Source of the DNA: Anaerolineaceae bacterium
GTDB taxonomy: Bacteria; Chloroflexota; Anaerolineae; Promineifilales; Promineifilaceae
Direction: 5' to 3'
DNA: 64,000 bases
NCBI GenBank assembly: GCA_002699125.1
Contig: PABI01000002.1
Coordinates: 1 to 64,000, forward strand
Part shown: positions 50,924 to 58,070 of the stretch, piece after piece
Position numbering within the stretch: position 1 is the first letter of the stretch
Layout of the letters: the number at the start of each line of letters is the position of its first letter
Notes under the pieces: generated by a model
The model's input: the letters and a program-made list of their open reading frames with translations, nothing else
What the model was told of the DNA's origin: nothing
Databases searched by the model: none
Program-made: the position numbers and the translations under genes

Positions 50924-52008
50924 AAAAAAGATACATAATTTATCTATGTGTATTGGGATTGATACTACTTCAAGTCTTCCTAATGCCGCTGCGGCCCTTT
51001 ATTCAGCTTCCGGGTGAAACGATATATCGCTGGGCAGAAGGCTCTCCATTGAAAGGGTCTTTGGCGTTTGGGTTTGGGTTTACAAACACCTTTCTCGCTG
51101 CCTTGTTGGCATTCGTAGTGATTTTGATCATTACCTTTAGCCTTAGAGCGCGCTCGCGTACAGCAGATGAAGTGCCAATCGGCTTTTACAATTTCTTTGA
51201 GATGATCATTGAGTTGGCCTACAATTATGTTGAAGGGTTTGCCGGAAAATGGACAAAGCAGTTCTTTCCGTTCTTCATGACCTTCATTTTGTGGATTGTC
51301 ATAGCCAACTGGATGGCGCTGCTGCCCGGATTTGATTCAGTAGGCAAGTGGGAAACAAGTGGTGAAATTGCACTCCATCAGGCCGAACTTGAAACCGGCC
51401 ACCATATTGAGGGCGAAGAAGCAGAGCAACTCGAAGAGGCGGCCCTAGAAGAAAATAGCCAGGGATTGCGCAGTGGGGTATTTCTGCTAAATCCCCAGAC
51501 AAATGCCGTTTCCGATGCCGAACTTGGCCCAGAGATACATCATGCGCCCACTGGTTTAAATCCTGAAGCTGCTGACTGGACAATTGTGCCCTATTTGCGC
51601 CCGGCGGCGACTGATTTGAACTTTACGATTGCGATTGCGATTATCTCCGTTATTATGACGCAGTATTATGGGATGCGCGCGCAAGGGTGGAGCTATTGGA
51701 CAAAATTCTTTACCTGGAAGGCTGACGAAATTGCCCGGTCACCATTAGCTGTGATGGATACGGGTGTAGGTCTTCTGGAATTTGTTTCGGAAATCTTCAA
51801 AATTGTATCGTTTGCTTTCCGGCTTTTGGGTAATATTTTTGCGGGAATGGTTTTGCTCTTCGTAATTGCTTCACTGGTTCCTGCGGCAAACCTGCTTTTC
51901 TACCATCTTGAATTTGGCATTGGTTTGTTGCAAGCTGTGGTGTTTGCCCTGTTAACCTTAACCTTTATGAAGGGTGCTACTGAATCGCATCATGGTGAAG
52001 AGCACTAA
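50920..52008 (+). CDS. atpB: F0F1 ATP synthase subunit a
   Basis: The 362-residue subunit has the proton-channel helix with the essential Arg in SFAFRLLGNIFAGMVLLF and the following QAVVFALLTLTFM. It is about 100 residues longer than usual because of a soluble insertion between helices (about 145-225), rich in Glu and His (HHIEGEEAEQLEEAALEEN). The start overlaps the accessory gene by four bases. It forms the half-channels against the c-ring in the membrane. Confidence 0.93.
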   Translation: MKKRYIIYLCVLGLILLQVFLMPLRPFIQLPGETIYRWAEGSPLKGSLAFGFGFTNTFLAALLAFVVILIITFSLRARSRTADEVPIGFYNFFEMIIELAYNYVEGFAGKWTKQFFPFFMTFILWIVIANWMALLPGFDSVGKWETSGEIALHQAELETGHHIEGEEAEQLEEAALEENSQGLRSGVFLLNPQTNAVSDAELGPEIHHAPTGLNPEAADWTIVPYLRPAATDLNFTIAIAIISVIMTQYYGMRAQGWSYWTKFFTWKADEIARSPLAVMDTGVGLLEFVSEIFKIVSFAFRLLGNIFAGMVLLFVIASLVPAANLLFYHLEFGIGLLQAVVFALLTLTFMKGATESHHGEEH

Positions 52009-52107
52009 GGGCAAACTCTTAGGACTGGAAAACTAATTTTATAAACAACGGCTTTTTAGCCTTTTCATTAAAGTAAAAAACACAAACACGTTTGGAGGAT
52101 ATAAATC

Positions 52108-52356
52108 ATGGATTTAGCAGCCGCTGAAGCAATTGCTGAAGGTCTGAAACTTCTTGGTGCAGGTTTGGCCATGACAGGTGCTATTGGTGCCGGTGCTGGT
52201 GTAGGTATTGTTGTGGGTGGTGCCGTACAGGGTATTGCTCGTAACCCAGATGCTGCCGGTACAATTACAGGTAATATGATTTTGGGTGTGGCTCTGGCAG
52301 AAGCTGTAGCTATCTATGCTCTGGTTGTCGCCCTGATTCTGATCTTTGTTGCTTAA
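52108..52356 (+). CDS. atpE: F0F1 ATP synthase subunit c
   Basis: The 82-residue hairpin has helix one with the glycine repeat [26 protein letters not shown], and helix two with the ion-carrying Glu in [20 protein letters not shown]. The Na+-type pattern (Gln in helix one and Ser/Thr after the Glu) is absent, so proton coupling is expected. GGAGG precedes the ATG. An A+T-rich leader of 99 bases separates it from atpB. Confidence 0.96.
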   Translation: MDLAAAEAIAEGLKLLGAGLAMTGAIGAGAGVGIVVGGAVQGIARNPDAAGTITGNMILGVALAEAVAIYALVVALILIFVA

Positions 52357-52414
52357 TAATTTGGAAGATTCATTGCCTGTTACGTAAACAAGGATGGATT
52401 AGGAGAGAATATAA

Positions 52415-53122
52415 ATGGACGCATTAGGTATTAATTTAGGCTACATCTTGATGCAGATGCTTCTCTTCATCATTTTGTTTATGGTTTTACGTGGTTATTT
52501 ATATAACCCAATCATCAACAATCTGGAAGAGCGGAAAACGAAGATTGCCAAAGGTTTAGAAGACGCCCGGCAGGCGGCCATCGCCCGCGACAATGCCGAT
52601 GCCGAAGCTAAAAAGATCATGGATGCAGCACGGGCCGAAGCAGCACAACTGCGCATTGACGCCACGGCTCAGGCTGAAGAAACGGCTAACAGCATTCAGG
52701 CACAGGCCAAGCAGGAAGCGGAAGCAATCGTTGCCTCAGCCCGTGAAGAGGCTGAAGAAGAACGTAACAACATCATGGCTGGTGCCCGTGGGCAGATCGC
52801 GGCAATTGCTATTGCCGCAGCCAACAAGCTGGTTGGTGAATCTCTAGATGAGAGTCGCCAGCGTGCCATTATTGCTGACTTCTTTGCCAAGGTTCCGGCC
52901 GATGCGGCGAAGTTGACCGGTACGTCTGGTGAAGTCACCAGCGCTGTACCGTTAACGGATGCTGAGCAGGCAGAGGTGAAGAAGGCGCTGAATTTGGATC
53001 AAATTACCTTTAAGGTGAATCCTAGCATTTTGGGTGGCTTGATTGTACGCGTGGGTGACAAAGTTGTAGACAGCAGCGTTGCCTCTCGTATGACGGCTAT
53101 GCGCGAATCTTTGCAGAAATAA
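52415..53122 (+). CDS. atpF: ATP synthase b subunit fused to the delta C-terminal domain
   Basis: The 235-residue protein starts with the membrane helix of subunit b (YILMQMLLFIILFMVLRGYLYNPI), then a long Ala/Glu-rich coiled-coil stalk (about 35-160). It ends with an OSCP/delta-type C-terminal domain: VPLTDAEQAEVKKALN...KVNPSILGGLIVRVGDKVVDSSVASRM. Fusion of b and delta in one chain is known in some lineages. It is the last F0 gene; a strong terminator follows, and atpA, G, D and C are not in the window. Confidence 0.9.
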   Translation: MDALGINLGYILMQMLLFIILFMVLRGYLYNPIINNLEERKTKIAKGLEDARQAAIARDNADAEAKKIMDAARAEAAQLRIDATAQAEETANSIQAQAKQEAEAIVASAREEAEEERNNIMAGARGQIAAIAIAAANKLVGESLDESRQRAIIADFFAKVPADAAKLTGTSGEVTSAVPLTDAEQAEVKKALNLDQITFKVNPSILGGLIVRVGDKVVDSSVASRMTAMRESLQK

Positions 53123-53226
53123 GCTAAGCACCCTCGTTAAGGTGTGAGAAGCGTGCAGCAGTGTTTGTGGCTGCCTGAGAGAAATTGGTCGTTGAGAATT
53201 GAGTAACGGCCGTAACACAATATGCC

Positions 53227-53261
53227 GAAAAAAAAGCCAGGGATTTCCCTGGCTTTTTTTC
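53227..53261 (+). terminator. Terminator of the ATP synthase F0 operon
   Basis: AAAAAAGCCAGGGA pairs with TCCCTGGCTTTTTTT. It also serves the convergent minus-strand AIM24 gene, whose stop lies 12 bases away. Confidence 0.92.
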
Positions 53262-53272
53262 TTGAGAAAACA

Positions 53273-53956
53273 TCAGCTTGTTTTGATGGGCATGTACTGC
53301 ATCAACTTGGAAGCGAGATTGGACAGCGGCAAACTTTGCAGCCAGATGCGGCCCGGACCGGTAAGCGAGGCCAGGAATAGCCCTTCGCCCCCAAACAGGA
53401 TATTCTTAACACCCTTAACACGCTGAATGTCGTAGTTGACCGATGGCTCATACATGGCAATATGGCCGGGGTCAACCTGCATCGTTTCGCCTGCCTGAAG
53501 AGAATATTCACGCACTTCACCAGCAATTTCTACCCAGGCCATGCCAGGTCCGGTAATTTTTTGCAAAATGAACCCTTCACCGCCGAACAGTCCGCTGCCC
53601 AGCTTACGCCGGAAGTGCATTTCCAGTGAGACGGAATCTTCGGCGACCATGAAGGCGTCTTTTTGACAAATGCGGCTTTCGCCGCTGCCCAGCGCCACCG
53701 GCATGATGGAACCTGGTGCCTCCGGAGTAAAGGTGACCATGCTTTGGCTCCCTTTGCAGGTGTAGGTAGTGAGGAAGAGGGATTCGCCGGAGAGGCTGCG
53801 GGCCAATCCTTTGAGCAGGCCACCGCGTGTGTTGGTGGACATCTCGATGTCGCCCTTCATCCAAGCCATACCACCAGATTCGGTAAAGATGGATTCGCCG
53901 CCGTCTAGAAAAATATCCAGGGTTTGTAGTGTGGTGCCATTTATTTCGTAACGCAT
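53273..53956 (-). CDS. AIM24/TIGR00266-family protein
   Basis: The 227-residue protein is an all-beta AIM24-type domain throughout: GGESIFTESGGMAWMKGDIEM near the start, then LARSLSGESLFLTTYTCKG, GGEGFILQKITGPGMAWVEIAG and FGGEGLFLASLTGPGRIWLQSLP. The repeating GxxG...FLxxxTGPG unit gives a two-fold beta helix or tubby-like fold. Biochemical role is unknown; bacterial copies are soluble cytoplasmic proteins. It stands alone between terminator and a divergent phosphodiesterase gene. Confidence 0.92.
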   Translation of the reverse strand: MRYEINGTTLQTLDIFLDGGESIFTESGGMAWMKGDIEMSTNTRGGLLKGLARSLSGESLFLTTYTCKGSQSMVTFTPEAPGSIMPVALGSGESRICQKDAFMVAEDSVSLEMHFRRKLGSGLFGGEGFILQKITGPGMAWVEIAGEVREYSLQAGETMQVDPGHIAMYEPSVNYDIQRVKGVKNILFGGEGLFLASLTGPGRIWLQSLPLSNLASKLMQYMPIKTS

Positions 53957-54053
53957 CGTGAAACTCCTTATTTGTGAGCATTTGACGGTTTCTGTACAAA
54001 ATGGTTTTGCTGCCTAAAATTATAGCAAATCTGAAAGGTAAAAGAGTGATTTG

Positions 54054-55313
54054 ATGAACGTAATCGATGCCAAAAAGTTAAATTTGCCTGTCCCAGAAGA
54101 ATTTTGCCTGCCCAATTATGCCGATGGGTCTATTGCCAATGTGCCGGCGACGGTTGCCCAGCTGCTGGGGGTGCGGCTGCGGGGGCTGCCTGCATTGCCA
54201 GAGTCGTTATGGCAGCCATTAGGCAAGGTGAAGCGGGTGGTACTGTTGACGCTGGACGGGTTTGGCTGGAATTTGTTTCAGGAACGGCAGGATTTGGTAA
54301 CGGCCGTTGCCCACAAAGCCACTATCACCGGCCAGCTTACCTCTATTTTTCCTTCTACCACGGTGGCTGCGCTTAGCAGCTTGTGGACCGGTTCTGCCCC
54401 GGCGCAGCATGGGCTGGTGGGGCTGCGCATGTTCTTCCCTGAATTTGCTGTTTCCGCCGGAATGCTTGACTTTTCACCGCTGTTTTTCAAGGCGCGGGAC
54501 GCCCTGGTGGATGCGGGACTTGATCCCAAAACCTTTTTGCAGCATCCGGGCGTGGGGGAACAGCTTGCCGCAAACAAGATTCCCACATTTGCCTTTAAAG
54601 GGTACGAGATTGTTGATTCAGTTTTGAGCCAGATGCATGGACGGGGGGTAGCTGAATCGTTGGGGGCAATTACTTTTGCTGATATGCTGGTGCAAATGCG
54701 GGAACTGCTGGAAAAGCGTGCCGGAGAACAACTGTTTATCAACGCTTATTGGCCCACAATTGATTCGCTGAGCCATTATCATACGTGGCAGGGAACGGCC
54801 GTTTCCGCCGAGGTTCGCGCCATCTTTTACCTGCTGCAAGCTGAATTTCTGGATGTCCTAACTGACGTCGCGCGGCAAGATACCGCCTTCTTCATTGTGG
54901 CCGATCATGGGCAGGCGTTGACGCCGGTTTCCCAGCAAATCTTCCTGTCCCAGCACCCGCAATTAGAGCAGATGTTGTTTATGCGGCCCACTGGCGAGCC
55001 AAGGGTCCTCTATCTGTACACCAAGCATGGCTGCCATCAATCTGCCATTGATTACATCAATACAAATTTAGGTGAGGCGATGACGGCCGTATCCACCCAA
55101 AGCGCATTACAGGCAGGTTTGTTCGGGCCACAACCATTTGCGGCCAACGTTGTCGACCGCCTGGGCGATGTTGTGGTAATCATGCGCGGGGGGCATGCGC
55201 TGTTTAGCGAAGCTGAGCGGCCCAAGGCACACAAGATGATTGGACGGCATGGTGGCATGAGCCACGCCGAAATGCAGGTGCCCTGGCTGGGTTTTCGCCT
55301 GGACGGTTGGTAG
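54054..55313 (+). CDS. Alkaline phosphatase/type I phosphodiesterase superfamily protein
   Basis: The 419-residue protein has the metal-dependent phosphodiesterase/nucleotide pyrophosphatase pattern. VVLLTLDGFGWNLFQE carries the first metal Asp; SIFPSTTVAALSSLWTGSAPAQHGLVG carries the Thr nucleophile. IDSLSHYH, FFIVADHGQAL and RHGGMSHAEMQVPWLG supply the remaining His and Asp ligands. No signal peptide is seen, so it should act in the cytoplasm on a nucleotide, phospholipid or similar phosphodiester. The start at ATG 54054 is preferred over the TTG at 54051. Confidence 0.9.
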   Translation: MNVIDAKKLNLPVPEEFCLPNYADGSIANVPATVAQLLGVRLRGLPALPESLWQPLGKVKRVVLLTLDGFGWNLFQERQDLVTAVAHKATITGQLTSIFPSTTVAALSSLWTGSAPAQHGLVGLRMFFPEFAVSAGMLDFSPLFFKARDALVDAGLDPKTFLQHPGVGEQLAANKIPTFAFKGYEIVDSVLSQMHGRGVAESLGAITFADMLVQMRELLEKRAGEQLFINAYWPTIDSLSHYHTWQGTAVSAEVRAIFYLLQAEFLDVLTDVARQDTAFFIVADHGQALTPVSQQIFLSQHPQLEQMLFMRPTGEPRVLYLYTKHGCHQSAIDYINTNLGEAMTAVSTQSALQAGLFGPQPFAANVVDRLGDVVVIMRGGHALFSEAERPKAHKMIGRHGGMSHAEMQVPWLGFRLDGW

Positions 55314-55335
55314 ATGCAGGGCATAGTTGCTTTGC

Positions 55336-55364
55336 TTGACAGTAATCTACAGTTTAGATAGCAT
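55336..55364 (+). promoter_or_regulatory. Promoter upstream of the CDP-alcohol phosphatidyltransferase gene
   Basis: TTGACA (55336-55341) and TAGCAT (55359-55364) are 17 bases apart. The -35 is perfect and the -10 matches in four of six positions. It fits transcription of the phosphatidyltransferase and lgt genes. Confidence 0.55.
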
Positions 55365-55424
55365 CCGCTTGCTGTTAAATACAATATAAAAAACGTCCGA
55401 AGCATAAGGACGATGTGAGCATCT

Positions 55425-56075
55425 ATGGATACCAAAACTGTTCCTACAATAAAAGAACGAAAAACATTAACTGATTTTATGCGGGCGAATACCAAATTCA
55501 TTATTGACCCCGTTGTCACGTATTTGGCGCGCTACCGCTTTTCACCCGATGGGCTGACTGTTGTTGGCATGCTGGCCCATTTCTTATTCGCCTGGCTGAT
55601 TGCTGGGGGACACATGACCTGGGCCGCGGTGGCGATATTCTTTATTGCCCCGTTGGATGCGTTTGATGGGGCGCTGGCCCGTAAATTGGGCCGCAAACAA
55701 GGGGGCTTTGGCGCCTTTCTGGACTCCACGCTGGACCGTCTGGCAGAGATTATTCTGTTTGGCGGTTTTATTTTGTTTTACATGCGCCAGGAAAATGCCG
55801 TGATGCTGGGCGTGGCCTATCTGGCCATTACCGGCTCAATCATGGTGAGCTATGCGCGTGCCAGGGCAGAAGCGCTAGGATACGACTGCAAAGTGGGCAT
55901 CGCCAGCCGCGTAGAGCGCTATTTTGTGATGATTGGTCTGCTGCTTTTTAATTTGCCCGATGTGGCTTTGATTATTTTAGCAGCGGCTACCTACATCACC
56001 GTAGGGCAGCGCATGTACCACGTCTGGCTGCAAGCATACCATCCCACAGAAGAGGCACGGGCCAGCCATGAGTAA
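55425..56075 (+). CDS. CDP-alcohol phosphatidyltransferase family protein
   Basis: The 216-residue membrane enzyme has the full signature DG(x2)AR(x8)G(x3)D(x3)D in DAFDGALARKLGRKQGGFGAFLDSTLD near residue 77. The six-helix topology is of the PgsA/CDP-archaeol type. It swaps CMP in a CDP-linked lipid for an alcohol such as glycerol-3-phosphate or inositol phosphate. Which alcohol is used cannot be told from sequence alone. Its end overlaps the lgt start by eight bases, linking phospholipid head-group synthesis to lipoprotein maturation. Confidence 0.92.
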   Translation: MDTKTVPTIKERKTLTDFMRANTKFIIDPVVTYLARYRFSPDGLTVVGMLAHFLFAWLIAGGHMTWAAVAIFFIAPLDAFDGALARKLGRKQGGFGAFLDSTLDRLAEIILFGGFILFYMRQENAVMLGVAYLAITGSIMVSYARARAEALGYDCKVGIASRVERYFVMIGLLLFNLPDVALIILAAATYITVGQRMYHVWLQAYHPTEEARASHE

Positions 56076-57279
56076 GGCAATCGATGCTGAACTGAAGCCG
56101 GTGCGTCGTCCCAAAATTGAGCTGTACTGGGTTATTATCGTGGTGTGGGCGGCGGCCCTGGCCGTGCTGTTTGGCTATCATTTGTGGACCAACGAGATGC
56201 CCAGTCCAGAAGCATTTTCGCTGCTGGGCCTGCCCGTGTATTGGTACGGCATTTTGATTGTTGGCGGTATTAGCCTGGGGGCGTTTGTGGTGTCCCGGCT
56301 GGCCTGGGAACGATGGCGGCGTGCTTTTTTGGCTGTTGTGCCAGATGAATTGATGACGATGCCGGTAACGGCCGTTTCCCTCCCTGAATCCATCCAAACC
56401 AAGCTTAGCAAACAGGGTGTGCCAACCGTGGGCGAACTCCTGCTGCTGTGGGGCAGCGACCCGCGCAATCTGCGGCTTAAAGACGAAGAGCGAGATGAGC
56501 TTAAAACCGCTTTGGCTGAGCTGCCAAACGTTGATCCCGTCTGGCTGGAAGAGGCCCCCTGGCGCGTCTGGAATCCCGATTTTGTCTGGAACGGCATCAT
56601 TATCTGCCTGATTTTGGGGCTGATTGGGGCGCGCCTGTACCACGTGTTTACACCGTCACCCAGCATGGCGGCATTGGGCATCGAGTCGGCCCGCGATTAC
56701 TTCCAAAATCCTCAACTGCTGTTTAATTTGCGCAACGGCGGGCTGGGCATTTATGGTGGCCTGGCCGGTGGGGCGCTTGGCTTATTTTACTTTACCTGGC
56801 GCAATCGGCTGCCGCTGCTGCCCTGGGCCGACATGGCTGCCGTGGGCGTGGCCCTGGGGCAGGCGTTTGGTCGCTGGGGCAACTTCATGAACCAAGAGTT
56901 GTACGGCCGTCCCACCGACGTCCCCTGGGCCATCTACATTGATCCGGTGCACCGATTGCAATCGTTTGCCGACTTCAGCTACTTTCATCCTGCCTTTTTG
57001 TACGAATCGCTCTGGAACTTCCTCACCTTTGGCCTGCTGATGTTGCTGTGGCGGCGGCGTGCGCGGGTGCGCTTGCTGGATGGGGAGATGACGGCCGTTT
57101 ACCTCATCATGTATGCAATCGGCCGTACGCTGCTGGAAACGGTACGGTTGGACAGCCGTGTTGTGTCGCTAGGCAGTGTACAGCTGCCGCTGGCCTGGGC
57201 CACGCTGGTTTCCCTGTTGGTGGCTTTAAGTATGGTTTTGTGGATTGTGGTGCGGCGATGGCGGGTGAGAGCAAGCTGA
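56068..57279 (+). CDS. lgt: Prolipoprotein diacylglyceryl transferase with helical insert
   Basis: The 403-residue membrane enzyme transfers diacylglycerol from phosphatidylglycerol to the lipobox Cys. Its signature region is VALGQAFGRWGNFMNQELYGRPTDVPW near residue 270, with GGLGIYGGLAGGALGL before it and YAIGRTLLETVRLD near the end. It is about 100 residues longer than usual. The extra part (about 90-155) has the sequence TKLSKQGVPTVGELLLLWG...KDEERDELKTAL, which resembles the helix-hairpin-helix end of RNA polymerase alpha rather than a membrane protein. It lies between the first and second membrane blocks. Confidence 0.92.
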   Translation: MSKAIDAELKPVRRPKIELYWVIIVVWAAALAVLFGYHLWTNEMPSPEAFSLLGLPVYWYGILIVGGISLGAFVVSRLAWERWRRAFLAVVPDELMTMPVTAVSLPESIQTKLSKQGVPTVGELLLLWGSDPRNLRLKDEERDELKTALAELPNVDPVWLEEAPWRVWNPDFVWNGIIICLILGLIGARLYHVFTPSPSMAALGIESARDYFQNPQLLFNLRNGGLGIYGGLAGGALGLFYFTWRNRLPLLPWADMAAVGVALGQAFGRWGNFMNQELYGRPTDVPWAIYIDPVHRLQSFADFSYFHPAFLYESLWNFLTFGLLMLLWRRRARVRLLDGEMTAVYLIMYAIGRTLLETVRLDSRVVSLGSVQLPLAWATLVSLLVALSMVLWIVVRRWRVRAS

Positions 57280-57351
57280 TAAACCATGGGCCTTTCGCAG
57301 TTAAGGTAAAATCGCTTATACTTTTGGAAAAATGAAAGTGGTGGATGAGAG

Positions 57352-57591
57352 ATGAATAAACAAGCTTTGCTAGAACGAATTACAGTTAGTTCCGATGTGA
57401 TGGTAGGTAAACCTACGGTACGCGGAATGCGGATTACGGTGGAGCAGCTATTGAAAGCATTGGCTGCTGGTGTGACTGTGCCACAATTGCTTGAAGATTA
57501 CCCTGAACTTACGCCCGAAGATATTCAGGCGGTGTTGTTATATGCTGCTGAACTGGTAGAAGAGATTACCGTCTTTGCTGTTTCTGATTGA
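57352..57591 (+). CDS. DUF433-family antitoxin-like protein
   Basis: The 79-residue protein is a DUF433 domain: ITVSSDVMVGKPTVRGMRITVEQLLKALAAGVTVPQLLEDYPELTPEDIQAVLLYAAEL. This HTH-like family is commonly paired with a DUF5615 PIN-like protein as a type II toxin-antitoxin module, which is the case here. The GAGAG just before ATG 57352 is a good binding site. The pair lies upstream of the DGR locus and points toward it, with 126 bases between them. Confidence 0.9.
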   Translation: MNKQALLERITVSSDVMVGKPTVRGMRITVEQLLKALAAGVTVPQLLEDYPELTPEDIQAVLLYAAELVEEITVFAVSD

Positions 57592-57944
57592 GTGCCGTTT
57601 TGAAATTTTTGGTGGATGTGGGAGTCGGCAAAATTGCGGAAGCGCAATTAATTCGTGATGGCTATGATGTGACGTCAGTGCGTGATCTTGATCCACGAAT
57701 GAAGGATCGTGATATTTTGCAATTGGCTGTAGAGGAACAATTCGTTGTGATCACGATGGATAAAGATTTTGGCGAGCTTGTTTACCGAGAAGGGTTGTCT
57801 CACGTTGGAATTGTTCTGTTTCGCATGGAAGATGCAACTGGACATGAAAAAGCGGCCGTTTTGCATACGCTTTTGACACAATATGCAGATAAAATTCAGG
57901 GTCACTTTTGTGTTTATCAGAATGGCAGGCTGCGGGTACGGTAG
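57588..57944 (+). CDS. DUF5615 PIN-like toxin protein
   Basis: The 118-residue protein has the PIN-like acidic residues in MKFLVDVGVGKIAEAQL (first Asp), LDPRMKDRDILQLAVEEQFVVITMDKDFGEL (two more Asp) and a C-terminal VYQNGRLRVR. It is probably an RNase toxin neutralised by the DUF433 protein. Translation begins at TTG 57588, overlapping the antitoxin stop (TTGA), or at TTG 57600, which gives the family-typical MKFLVD start. Both non-ATG starts would keep toxin synthesis low. Confidence 0.87.
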   Translation: MSAVLKFLVDVGVGKIAEAQLIRDGYDVTSVRDLDPRMKDRDILQLAVEEQFVVITMDKDFGELVYREGLSHVGIVLFRMEDATGHEKAAVLHTLLTQYADKIQGHFCVYQNGRLRVR

Positions 57945-58070
57945 CTAGGACAGAATATTGAATGTATCAGAGACGGCCGTTTCCCACCGGAAGCAGCCGT
58001 TTTTCTTTTCTCCTGCAAAATCATCGCAAATCATTTATACTTCTGCCAACCAGCCAAACAGGAGAGAAAT

